Shown one piece after another: positions 44,419 to 52,348 of a DNA stretch of 64,000 nucleotides. Every line of letters starts with the position of its first letter. The first letter of the stretch is position 1. The notes beneath the pieces are model-generated. The model did not search any database, had not been told where the DNA came from, and was given only the letters and a program-made list of their open reading frames with translations. Source of the stretch: an uncultured Prevotellaceae bacterium (GTDB taxonomy: Bacteria; Bacteroidota; Bacteroidia; Bacteroidales; Bacteroidaceae); assembly GCA_902774925.1 (NCBI GenBank), contig CACYKE010000017.1, forward strand, positions 1-64,000. Direction: 5' to 3'. A program made the translations under genes and the position numbers.

Positions 44419-45660
44419 ATGAGTTTAGAATTGTCATTTTTTGGCCGGATAAAGAGCCGTAAAAGAATTATCAAACAGATAACAGAGACAGCAGAGCGCT
44501 ATTCCTATGGTGTTTATGCCGATCATGATAATAGCATTATTGTAACTCTGTGTCCTACAGGTGATATCACCTTCGATATTACAGATGGTGGATTCCTGCA
44601 AAAGGGAAAAGTTGAGGGGTATTTTCAAAGCACCCCTGCTGGACCTGGTTTTCACAAGGCTGCAGTCGAGTTTATAGATTCACTTAAGATAGAGAATCTG
44701 GTATATGAAGATGATACTGAGTATGCCGTAAATCGTGACTTTGCAAAACTCTCTGTTAATCACTTTCAGCGATGGCTTGAAACTATAGTTGAGCATGTTC
44801 AGCAAATAGATGCAGATGGACCAATATTTGTTTGTTGGTCGACAGAGCAATACAAACCAGATATACAAGGAGCAAAGATTGTAACTCCTGTAGGTGTGTG
44901 GAGCATCAATAATCTATATCAGTTCATACAAGACAAAGGCGTTGAAGCCTTTGCCGACCGCTTCTTCATTTGGCCCCACGAGGAGCAAGATGCAATATTC
45001 TATAGGAATTGCGCATTGAAAACGCTATGGGAGGATTGCTATTATGCGCCCTCCGACAGGAGCGAAAAAGACGCAGCTAACAACAAATATATTATTGAGA
45101 ATATTGAGCGAGCATACTCGCTTGATCCTCTGTTGCCACTTCCTTATGATAGCTATTGTGAGATATGTCGTTTGGATTGTAAGAAGCCAACACTTCCAGA
45201 AACAACTGTAAGAATGGTCGATGAGTGCGAGCCTGGTTATAGAAGGGGATTGGTAAAAGACACGATAGACAAAATAACAATTACCATTCCTGGTACATAT
45301 CAGCGACAATTCGAATATAATGACAACGGCTGGCCGATTACTATATGGAGTGATAGCAGTTCTAATAGTCTTGTTTGGCGCCTTACTATATTTGAGTTAG
45401 ATAAGGAAGTGGAGATGCCTAAATCGGATGACAAGGAGCATCTCTACAATGAAGAGTTCAATATCGAAAATGGGAAGGCATTATTAACTGTAGACCAGTT
45501 CCAGGAAGACGGCAAAGAATACTTCATGGCGGTATGTAATATCGCATCAGGTATGTCTTATTACTTGATAACCGTTTCGTACACAAAACAAGAAGAGTTT
45601 GATCAAATTCGCAATCTATTGTTAAGGATGAATCTTTCGCCCAATTATGAAAATAGTTAG
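44419..45660 (+). CDS. Hypothetical cytoplasmic protein, immunity-like
   Basis: Protein of 413 residues without signal peptide or membrane span; not recognised as a named family. The N-terminal third alternates strands and helices (IIVTLCPTGDITFDITDGGF, GFHKAAVEFIDSL), the middle part has WPHEEQDAIFYRNCALKTLWEDCYYAPSDRS, and the C-terminal part reads like a second beta-rich domain (ITITIPGTYQRQFEYNDNGW to MRLN). Base composition is more AT-rich than the flanking chromosome, suggesting recent transfer. The next gene overlaps it by 14 bp. A role as immunity protein is only inferred from the neighbouring SUFU gene. Confidence 0.5.
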   Translation: MSLELSFFGRIKSRKRIIKQITETAERYSYGVYADHDNSIIVTLCPTGDITFDITDGGFLQKGKVEGYFQSTPAGPGFHKAAVEFIDSLKIENLVYEDDTEYAVNRDFAKLSVNHFQRWLETIVEHVQQIDADGPIFVCWSTEQYKPDIQGAKIVTPVGVWSINNLYQFIQDKGVEAFADRFFIWPHEEQDAIFYRNCALKTLWEDCYYAPSDRSEKDAANNKYIIENIERAYSLDPLLPLPYDSYCEICRLDCKKPTLPETTVRMVDECEPGYRRGLVKDTIDKITITIPGTYQRQFEYNDNGWPITIWSDSSSNSLVWRLTIFELDKEVEMPKSDDKEHLYNEEFNIENGKALLTVDQFQEDGKEYFMAVCNIASGMSYYLITVSYTKQEEFDQIRNLLLRMNLSPNYENS

Positions 45661-46120
45661 AGCAATTGTTAGTATACTTATAATTTACCTGTTAATTGTC
45701 ATTTATTCGATTTCTATGAAATTAATAAAAGACGAGGATTTCATAGGTACTTATTATTGTGTCAATATCAATGCAGATACAGAATTAGAGATCTGTGGTA
45801 CAGCGACAAGAATCATAGACAAAGAAACTGATGAAACAATTATAAGTGATTTAGATTCTTTGCTTGTTGCTGATGATGTTATCTATGGGCTCTGCAAAAA
45901 TAAATACTTTTTATTGACTCTTTCCAGCAAGGAAGTCGTGTATAGTACAATCCCATTGTCACAGTATTCAACGAACGCACTTCTAAGTCCTATGGAATAT
46001 TATAGAGAAAAGACAATGTATATCGACAATATTGGTCTTGTTGTATTGTGTGTTTGCATAATCATCACAATTAGAAAAGGATTATTTCAATCTTTCCCGC
46101 ATAAACATTTGGCAGAATGA
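45647..46120 (+). CDS. Hypothetical membrane protein
   Basis: Protein of 157 residues with an N-terminal span (about 5-24, IVSILIIYLLIVIYSISM) and a C-terminal span (about 128-143, IGLVVLCVCIIITI) that enclose about 100 residues, probably outside the cytoplasm. Not recognised. It overlaps the preceding gene by 14 bp, so the pair is cotranslated. AT-rich like its neighbours. Confidence 0.55.
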   Translation: MKIVRAIVSILIIYLLIVIYSISMKLIKDEDFIGTYYCVNINADTELEICGTATRIIDKETDETIISDLDSLLVADDVIYGLCKNKYFLLTLSSKEVVYSTIPLSQYSTNALLSPMEYYREKTMYIDNIGLVVLCVCIIITIRKGLFQSFPHKHLAE

Positions 46121-46140
46121 TAAATTGCTTATACCTTTGC
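46108..46140 (+). promoter_or_regulatory. Promoter of the SUFU gene
   Basis: TTTG at 46108-46111, a 20-bp spacer and TACCTTTGC at 46132-46140. The -33 box lies within the last codons of the preceding membrane protein gene. The ATG follows 70 bp later. Confidence 0.8.
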
Positions 46141-46210
46141 AGGAAAAATAATAAATCTACCATATGTAGTATGGAATCACGAATATCGAATATTATTAAT
46201 TAGAACATCT

Positions 46211-46879
46211 ATGGAAGAAAATAATAACAATGTTGTTCCGCAATATTATTATACGGAAAAGGAAATGGATAAGATTCTCGCATATATTGAAAAGCAATAC
46301 GGAGAGTCTGAGGTCGTAGGCCATGAAGTGCTTTCGCCCGACATACATTGTGATATCGTTATTGTTCCGCCTACCGAGGAGCAGCCATATTATAAACTTG
46401 TCACGATGGGTGCTGGGGCATTTAAAATGAATGTACCCAAAGGACTGTCAGGCGTATGTGATAGGGCGGAATACGTCGTCTATCTGCCTAAGGACTGGAA
46501 CATCGAATCTAAAAAGGAAGAGGATTGGTGGCCGATAAGAATGCTGAAAACTGTTGCACGACTTCCCATAGAAACAGACGATTGGCTTTACATCAGTCAT
46601 ACGATAAATCTAACAGAAGATGGTAGCCCGGTAGCTGAAAATACCAAATTCAATTCTTGTATGCTTCTTTTCTCTGTTGGCAAGGACGGTCAGCTTGTAG
46701 AGCCTTTTAAAATGGGTTGGTTTGGCAAGAAGGTTGCCTTCTACCAATTATACCCTCTGTATCAAGAGGAACTGGAGTACAAATTGGAACATTCCTTTGA
46801 TGAATTGATAGAGCGAATTGATGACGAGGATTTAAGCAACCACGTTATTAACATCCATCGCAAGAATTATTGCAAATAA
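46211..46879 (+). CDS. Suppressor-of-fused (SUFU) domain protein
   Basis: Cytoplasmic protein of 222 residues that matches the bacterial SUFU fold as I know it: IHCDIVIVPPTEEQPYYKLVTMGAGAFKMN near residue 45, ELVVYLPKDW-like segment (AEYVVYLPKDW), WWPIRMLKTVARLP, and FYQLYPLYQEELEYKLE near the end. In bacteria such proteins often serve as immunity proteins of polymorphic toxin systems. No toxin gene is present in this window, so it may be an orphan immunity gene. Own promoter upstream; a non-coding repeat-rich region follows. Confidence 0.75.
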   Translation: MEENNNNVVPQYYYTEKEMDKILAYIEKQYGESEVVGHEVLSPDIHCDIVIVPPTEEQPYYKLVTMGAGAFKMNVPKGLSGVCDRAEYVVYLPKDWNIESKKEEDWWPIRMLKTVARLPIETDDWLYISHTINLTEDGSPVAENTKFNSCMLLFSVGKDGQLVEPFKMGWFGKKVAFYQLYPLYQEELEYKLEHSFDELIERIDDEDLSNHVINIHRKNYCK

Positions 46880-46897
46880 TACTAAGAAAAATCGAAT

Positions 46898-46983
46898 AAA
46901 GGGGTGACACGCTGACACAACCCCTTTGTACAAAGGATATGCAACGTTTTGAAGGGTGACACACGTTGACACAAGGGTGACAC
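46898..46983. repeat. TGACAC repeats, hairpin and 14-bp palindrome
   Basis: TGACAC occurs five times (46905, 46913, 46957, 46967, 46978). The first pair lies in the loop of a stem AAAGGGG (46898-46904)/CCCCTTT (46921-46927). The perfect palindrome CCTTTGTACAAAGG (46923-46936) shares bases with that stem, so the two folds compete. Confidence 0.7.
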
Positions 46984-47082
46984 ATTTGCAGCGTCTTGTT
47001 TACAGGTGGTGGCAGACGACGGAGCGGGGACTGAAGTCGCTTGATAACAGGCACTTACGGCACAATAAGGGGCGCTTATTCG

Positions 47083-47177
47083 CTGAATTTTCGTGAAAAT
47101 TCAGTAAATCGCGGGGCGTTCAGTCCCGTTACCTTACGGGCTGAACGACGGAGAGCGACGGGCTCTCAAGTTGAGAG
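47083..47177. other. Cluster of consecutive perfect hairpins, candidate structured RNA
   Basis: CTGAATTTTC/GAAAATTCAG (47083-47104, 10-bp stem), CGTTCAG-CCCGT/ACGGGCTGAACG (47117-47147, 12-bp stem with one bulged T), GAGAGC/GCTCTC (47151-47167) and CTCTCAA/TTGAGAG (47163-47177) follow each other within 95 bp. No coding frame is supported. Could be the folded end of a transcript, a small RNA or a mobile-element end. Confidence 0.55.
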
Positions 47178-47282
47178 CAGGGAAGTTTCAAGCGGAGAGC
47201 AGGGAAGGTGTTAGGATCAATACTTTCGGAGTAATTGAAAATACTTTTGGAGTATTTGAAATTTCATCCGGAGTATTTTTCT
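47166..47282. repeat. Two families of 21-22-bp tandem repeats
   Basis: First family: two 22-bp units at 47166-47187 and 47188-47209 sharing TCAAG and GAGAGCAGGGAAG. Second family: three 21-bp units at 47220-47240, 47241-47261 and 47262-47282, each with GGAGTA in the centre (ATACTTTCGGAGTAATTGAAA is changed stepwise). They end 25 bp before the stop of the MFS gene. Confidence 0.7.
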
Positions 47283-47307
47283 TTTTTGCGGACGAAGCTG
47301 AAGCGGG

Positions 47308-48534
47308 CTATTGGGTGTCGGTAGAGAGGCGGCGCACGAGGAAGAACTGACGGCAACGCAGGAAGAATAGGAGAACGCCCGTCAGATTGACTATCGCCAC
47401 TGTCCAAAAGGCAGTGGCGTAGCCGTATAGTTCGGCCAGTATACCACCGAGGAGAATGCCCAAGCCCATGCCGACATCCCACGAGATGAGGATGGTGGAG
47501 TTGGCGGTGCCGCGCTCGTTGTGGTGGGCCATCGAAATCATCATATTCTGGAATGCCGGCCACATGTGACCGTTGCCCAAGCCGATGAGCAGGGCGGAAC
47601 CGTAGTAGCCAACGAGATGTAAGATGTTAGATGGCAGATGGAAGATGTCGGTGGAGAGTGTGGGCATTAATATAAATAAGGTGTAGCCGACGAGTGAGAT
47701 GACCATGCCTTCGGCGGCGTTGTGGGTAAGAAGGCCCTTGCGTAAGGCGCGTCCGCCCTGCAGACGCGAGAGAATGAGTCCGACAGAGCAGAGCATAAAC
47801 CAAGTGCCGGTGCCGCCGGTGATGCCCATGACCTGTTTGCCATAGATGGCGAGATAGTTGCTGAGTACGCCGAAACAGAAACCGAAGAAAACCATGTTGA
47901 TGCCTAGCAACCAGCCGCGCTGGAGGAAGAAACGGTCCAAAGAAAGCGCGCGCTTTGCTTGCACGGGAGCTTTTTGTGGCAACTTCACCGTTGCGTCAAT
48001 GATGAGTCCGAAGGTGGCGACGATGAGTGCGAGCCAGAATAGCAACTGGAAATTATGCGTCTCGGCATAGATGAATACGGCGAACGACGGTGCGATGGCC
48101 ATCGCGAGATTGTTGCTGAGTCCGTAGTAGCCGATGCCCTCGTTGCGACGGGAAGAGGGTAGCACGTCGATGGCCACGGTGGAGTTGGCGACGGTGAGTG
48201 CGCCGAAAGGGCCTCCGTGGAGGGTTCTGACGATGGTAAACAGCAGTAGTGTGGATGCCGCGAGATAGCCGGCAAAGAAGATGGCAAAGGCCGTGAAACA
48301 CACCATGAGCACCGTCTTTCGCGGAAAAGAATCGACGAAGAATCCGCTGAATGGGCGGAAGAGCAGTGCGGTGATGGTATATCCGGAAAGCACCAGTCCG
48401 ATGACGTCCTTGGTGGCCCCAAACGTCTCGTGGAGATAGAGCGGCAACAGTGGCGTCAACAAATAAAAGGCGGTGAATAGCGAGAAGTTCGCTATCATCA
48501 CCTTTATATAGTTGCTATTCCACAGGCGTTCCAT
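47308..48534 (-). CDS. Major facilitator superfamily transporter
   Basis: Inner-membrane transporter of 408 residues with about 12 spans. The loop between spans 2 and 3 has SGFFVDSFPRKTVLM, the family motif GxxxDxxGRK in diverged form. The substrate cannot be told; the closest general type is the sugar/drug efflux branch (MFS_1). It is the last gene of the leftward his cluster, 49 bp after hisC, and the gap is filled by a 9-bp CTAG array. Confidence 0.85.
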   Translation of the reverse strand: MERLWNSNYIKVMIANFSLFTAFYLLTPLLPLYLHETFGATKDVIGLVLSGYTITALLFRPFSGFFVDSFPRKTVLMVCFTAFAIFFAGYLAASTLLLFTIVRTLHGGPFGALTVANSTVAIDVLPSSRRNEGIGYYGLSNNLAMAIAPSFAVFIYAETHNFQLLFWLALIVATFGLIIDATVKLPQKAPVQAKRALSLDRFFLQRGWLLGINMVFFGFCFGVLSNYLAIYGKQVMGITGGTGTWFMLCSVGLILSRLQGGRALRKGLLTHNAAEGMVISLVGYTLFILMPTLSTDIFHLPSNILHLVGYYGSALLIGLGNGHMWPAFQNMMISMAHHNERGTANSTILISWDVGMGLGILLGGILAELYGYATAFWTVAIVNLTGVLLFFLRCRQFFLVRRLSTDTQ

Positions 48535-48547
48535 AGTGCTTGATTAA

Positions 48548-48587
48548 CTAGAGACTCTAGATAATCTAGATATTCTAGACAATCTAG
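48548..48587 (-). repeat. 9-bp CTAG tandem array at the hisC stop codon
   Basis: CTAG at 48548, 48557, 48566, 48575 and 48584, exactly 9 bp apart. Read on the minus strand the first is the TAG stop of hisC, followed by four further in-frame TAG codons each separated by two sense codons. Same design as 6453-6488. Confidence 0.85.
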
Positions 48588-49618
48588 TATTGTCTCAGGG
48601 CACTGAGCAGTTCGTTGTTCTCGCTGCGATTGCCGATGGTGACGCGCAGACAGTTGTTGCAGAGCTGGACGCGGGTGCGGTTGCGGACAATGATGCCTTT
48701 GTCGACCAGGTAGTCATAGATGGCCTGAGCGTCGGTCATCTTTGCCAGGAAGAAATTGGCATCGGTCTTATACACCTGTTCGCAGATGGGCAAATCCTGG
48801 AATGCGGACATCAGACGGCTACGCTCGGCAAGCAGGAGCTTGACGTATTTGTCAATCTCGTAGGGATCCTTCAACATCACCATCGCCTGTTCTTGGGTGA
48901 GCTGGTTGACGTTGTAGGGATATTTCACCTTATTATATATATTAATGATGTCCTTCGAGGCGAAAGCCATGCCCAGACGGATGGCTGCCGAACCCCAAGC
49001 CTTCGACATGGTCTGAAGGATGATGAGGTTGGGGTGGGTGGCAAGCTCCTGCCGCAAGGACAGTTGCTGGGCGAAGTCGATGTAAGCTTCGTCGACAATG
49101 ACGATACCCTCGAAACCCTCGATGACCTTCAGGATTTCGTCGCGATTGAGCGAGTTGCCTGTAGGATTGTTGGGCGAGCAGATCCAGATAATCTTGGTAT
49201 GGTCGTCGCAGGCTGCCAACAGTTGGTCGGCATGCATCTCGTAGTTGTCGTCAAGCAGAACCTGACGAAACTCGATGTCGTTGATGTCGGCACAGACCTG
49301 ATACATGCCGTAGGTCGGGGCGATGGATACCACGTTGTCGCGACCGGGGTTACAGAATACGCGATAAGCAAGGTCGATGGCCTCGTCGCTGCCGTTGCCC
49401 AAGAATATGTTTTCCTCGGGTACACCCTTGACCTTCTTCAGGGCACTTTTCAGTTCGCGCTGCAGAGGGTCGGGATAGCGGTTGTAAGGCTCGTTATAAG
49501 GATTCTCGTTGGCATCAAGAAAGACGTGAGCCTCCTTGCCGGAATACTCGTCGCGAGCGGAAGAGTAGGGTGCGAGACTCCAGATGTTCTTTCTGACCAG
49601 TTGTTCTAAGGGCTTCAT
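48584..49618 (-). CDS. hisC: Histidinol-phosphate aminotransferase
   Basis: PLP enzyme that makes histidinol phosphate from imidazole-acetol phosphate. Fold-type I aminotransferase with NGSDEAID (about 75), [10 protein letters not shown] (about 150), VDEAYIDFA (about 175) and the PLP lysine in [14 protein letters not shown] (about 205). The 344 residues are usual. Order hisG-hisD-hisC as in many Bacteroidales. Six bp separate it from hisD. Confidence 0.95.
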   Translation of the reverse strand: MKPLEQLVRKNIWSLAPYSSARDEYSGKEAHVFLDANENPYNEPYNRYPDPLQRELKSALKKVKGVPEENIFLGNGSDEAIDLAYRVFCNPGRDNVVSIAPTYGMYQVCADINDIEFRQVLLDDNYEMHADQLLAACDDHTKIIWICSPNNPTGNSLNRDEILKVIEGFEGIVIVDEAYIDFAQQLSLRQELATHPNLIILQTMSKAWGSAAIRLGMAFASKDIINIYNKVKYPYNVNQLTQEQAMVMLKDPYEIDKYVKLLLAERSRLMSAFQDLPICEQVYKTDANFFLAKMTDAQAIYDYLVDKGIIVRNRTRVQLCNNCLRVTIGNRSENNELLSALRQY

Positions 49619-49624
49619 AATTGT

Positions 49625-50908
49625 CTATTTTATTGATTTGATGCGAACGGTCATGGCGTTCTTGTGAGCGTCGAGCTGTTCGGCTTCGGCCATCAGTTCT
49701 ACGGCGCGGCCAATATGTCGGATACCTTCTTCCGTGAGATGTTGGAAGGTAATCTTACGGCAGTAGGAGTCGAGGTTGACACCGTTGTAGGCAGTGGCAT
49801 AGCCGTGCGTGGGCAGAGTGTGATTGGTACCGCTGGCATAATCGCCGGCACTCTCGCAAGCGTAGGGACCGAGGAATACACTGCCGGCATTGACTACACG
49901 CTCGGCAAGTTGTTCGTAGTCCTTCACTTGCAGGATGAGGTGTTCGGGGGCGTAGAGGTTGGAGAGTTCCAACATCTCGTCGACGGAATCGACGAGCACA
50001 AGACGGCTGTTGTCGAGGGCCTTGACGGCAATTTCCTTACGGGGTAATAATGCCAGTTGACGGTTAACTTCTGCCTGTACCTCGCTGAGTTTTGCTTCCG
50101 ATGTCGTGATGAGCAGTACCTGTGAGTCGATGCCGTGTTCGGCCTGCGAAAGGAGGTCGGCAGCAACGAATTCTGCATTGGCGGTCTCGTCGGCCAATAC
50201 GCAGACCTCACTGGGGCCGGCAGGCATATCGATTGCGACCTCGTCGAGTGAGACGTGTTGTTTAGCGGCCATCACGTATTGATTGCCAGGACCGAAAATC
50301 TTGAAGACCTTAGGCACACTTTCAGTGCCGTAAGCCATCGCTCCAATGGCCTGCACGCCGCCAATCTTGAATATTTTGCTGACTCCCGCAATGCGGGCAG
50401 CGACGAGGATGGCGGGATTCACCTTGCCATCGCGGTTGGGAGGCGTGCAGAGCACAATCTCCTTACATCCGGCAATTTTGGCAGGCGTTGCGAGCATGAG
50501 GACGGTAGAGAAGAGTGGGGCAGTGCCACCCGGGATGTAGAGACCGACGCGTTCGATACCCACGCTTTTTTGCCAACAGGTGACGCCTTCCTGCGTCTTT
50601 ACCTTCTGACCGACGAAACGCTGAGAGATGTGGAACACCTTAATATTATGGTGCGCAAGGATGATGGCGTCGCGTAGTTCGTTACTCACGAGCTTTTCAG
50701 CCTCATCCATTTCCTGCTCGGTGACAGCGAGGTTGCCCAGTTCCGCCTTGTCGAACTTCAGTTCATACTCACGGACAGCAGCGTCGCCACGCTGGCGGAT
50801 ATCAGCGAGCACTGTGGCAACTGTCTCGTTGAGCTTTGTCAAGTCCAAGCGTGGACGAGACGTGATCTCGGCCCACTGTTCCCGTTTTGGATATTTATAG
50901 ATTTTCAT
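49625..50908 (-). CDS. hisD: Histidinol dehydrogenase
   Basis: Oxidises histidinol to histidine with two NAD. Family landmarks: RVGLYIPGGTAPLFSTVLM (about 120), GPGNQYVMAAKQ (about 210), DMPAGPSEVCVLAD (about 235), SAEHLI-like YAPEHLIL with the catalytic Glu-His pair (about 320) and the C-terminal ASGTNHTLPTHGYA. The 427 residues are typical. ATGA overlap with hisG upstream. Confidence 0.96.
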   Translation of the reverse strand: MKIYKYPKREQWAEITSRPRLDLTKLNETVATVLADIRQRGDAAVREYELKFDKAELGNLAVTEQEMDEAEKLVSNELRDAIILAHHNIKVFHISQRFVGQKVKTQEGVTCWQKSVGIERVGLYIPGGTAPLFSTVLMLATPAKIAGCKEIVLCTPPNRDGKVNPAILVAARIAGVSKIFKIGGVQAIGAMAYGTESVPKVFKIFGPGNQYVMAAKQHVSLDEVAIDMPAGPSEVCVLADETANAEFVAADLLSQAEHGIDSQVLLITTSEAKLSEVQAEVNRQLALLPRKEIAVKALDNSRLVLVDSVDEMLELSNLYAPEHLILQVKDYEQLAERVVNAGSVFLGPYACESAGDYASGTNHTLPTHGYATAYNGVNLDSYCRKITFQHLTEEGIRHIGRAVELMAEAEQLDAHKNAMTVRIKSIK

Positions 50909-51756
50909 AGTATCATTTTTTCAATCGGGGTAACGAGGATGCCCTGGGCACCCATTTCCTTCAGCTTGCCGATAATCTCCCAGAAACGTTTCTGGTCGAG
51001 TACGGTATGAACGGAGCACCATTCCTCGTCGGCCAAGGGAATAATTGTAGGACTCTTCAAACCTGGCAGTACGTTGATAATCTCCTGCAGACGAGCCTTA
51101 GGGGCATTCATGCGAACGTATTTCTTGTCCTCTGCATCCTTTACAGCCTTGAAGCGGAACAGCATTTCTTCCAATGTGGCGCGCTTGTCCTGGCTCATAT
51201 TCTTGTTGCCGATGAGCAGCGCTTCGCTTTGCATCACCACTTCCACTTCGCGCAGATTGTTGCTGACGAGTGTAGAACCAGAGCTAACGATATCAAAGAT
51301 TCCGTCAGCCAAACCGATGCCCGGGCTGATCTCCACGCTTCCCGTGATGACGTGAATCTCACAATCAACACCCTGTTCCTTCATGTAGTTACGCAGGATG
51401 TTAGGATAAGACGTGGCAATCTTTTTGCCATTGAACCAGTTGACGCCACGATATTCTATCTCCTTGGGAATGGCCAGTGACAGACGGCACTGTGAGAAAC
51501 CCAGACGCGAGATGACGTCGGCATCCTCACCGCGTTCGATGAACTCATTTTCTCCGACGACGCCAATATCAGCAACACCGCTGGCAACACTCTGTGGAAT
51601 ATCATCGTCGCGAAGATAAAGCACTTCCAGCGGGAAATTACTTGACTGTACCAGGAGTGTACGTTTCGAGGCACTGATCTTGATGTCTGCTTCAGCAAGC
51701 AGATTCATGGTATCGTCGAACAGACGACCTTTTGATTGTACGGCAATTCTTAACAT
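50905..51756 (-). CDS. hisG: ATP phosphoribosyltransferase, long form
   Basis: First enzyme of histidine synthesis, feedback inhibited. Start at 51756 (MLRIAVQSKGRLFDD); the longer frame lies in the intergenic A/T-rich gap and FHA gene end. The long form (283 residues) includes the C-terminal ACT-like regulatory domain (about 215-283, PTIIPLADEEWCSVHTV) and the ribose-phosphate loop SSGSTLVSNNL (about 165). No leader peptide rich in His codons was found upstream. It starts 25 bp after the FHA gene stop. Confidence 0.95.
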   Translation of the reverse strand: MLRIAVQSKGRLFDDTMNLLAEADIKISASKRTLLVQSSNFPLEVLYLRDDDIPQSVASGVADIGVVGENEFIERGEDADVISRLGFSQCRLSLAIPKEIEYRGVNWFNGKKIATSYPNILRNYMKEQGVDCEIHVITGSVEISPGIGLADGIFDIVSSGSTLVSNNLREVEVVMQSEALLIGNKNMSQDKRATLEEMLFRFKAVKDAEDKKYVRMNAPKARLQEIINVLPGLKSPTIIPLADEEWCSVHTVLDQKRFWEIIGKLKEMGAQGILVTPIEKMIL

Positions 51757-51781
51757 ATTCTTATTTACCTTTATTTGATTC

Positions 51782-52336
51782 TTATTCTTCTTGAGCATCA
51801 GCTGTCCGCAACAAGATGCTGGTGGCACCGAGGGTGAACAACGTCCCGTCCTCAATGACACGGCGTTCGCGCGGAGTCAGTTCGACATTGTCAACAAATG
51901 TCCCCGTATTGCTGTTGTTATCGGATAGGATGTAGCGCAGTTGACCACGTTTATCGCGACTGACGGTGATGGTGCAGTGATTGAGGTCGACGCTGGGGTC
52001 GACAGTCTCGAAAGGCGTGTTGATGGGATTTCCTTTCTGGTAGCGGCCAATGACGTTGTCTCCCATATGTAATGGAATGACCTGTTTGTAATGGAACACG
52101 TTTTCAATGACCACAATACTTCCGCAGGGCGCCTCTTCTGCAGGGCGCTCTCCGGAGTCTACCGACATCTCGGCATTCTCCTGTTTCTGGGTATTGCGCA
52201 ACTTCGATACGCCGATGCGGATACCGAATTCCTTTCCGCATTGGTCGCATTTAAACACGAGCGACTGACCAGTGGTATACTTGGTCTCGTCGAACGTGAT
52301 ATAGTTGTCGCATTTGGGGCATCTTACACGTTTCAT
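51782..52336 (-). CDS. Zinc-ribbon and FHA domain protein
   Basis: Protein of 184 residues. N-terminal zinc ribbon with Cys6, Cys9, Cys30 and Cys33 (CPKC...CDQC); C-terminal FHA fold (about 75-175) with VIGRYQKGN, LNHCTITV and DNNSNTGTFVDN, the phosphothreonine-binding loops. The His in DLNHCTI is the usual FHA SxxH pattern. Its partner is not known; it sits between an HU/SPOR gene and the his genes, at 12 and 25 bp. Confidence 0.8.
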   Translation of the reverse strand: MKRVRCPKCDNYITFDETKYTTGQSLVFKCDQCGKEFGIRIGVSKLRNTQKQENAEMSVDSGERPAEEAPCGSIVVIENVFHYKQVIPLHMGDNVIGRYQKGNPINTPFETVDPSVDLNHCTITVSRDKRGQLRYILSDNNSNTGTFVDNVELTPRERRVIEDGTLFTLGATSILLRTADAQEE

Positions 52337-52348
52337 GACTTCAAAAAC

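Noticed and set aside
48590-49609. 339-codon plus-strand frame opposite hisC
   Set aside because: Shadow of hisC with no recognisable domain; hisC is complete on the other strand.
51757-51781. His-rich leader peptide or attenuator before hisG
   Set aside because: Only 25 bp lie between the FHA stop and hisG, with no His codon run and no competing hairpins.
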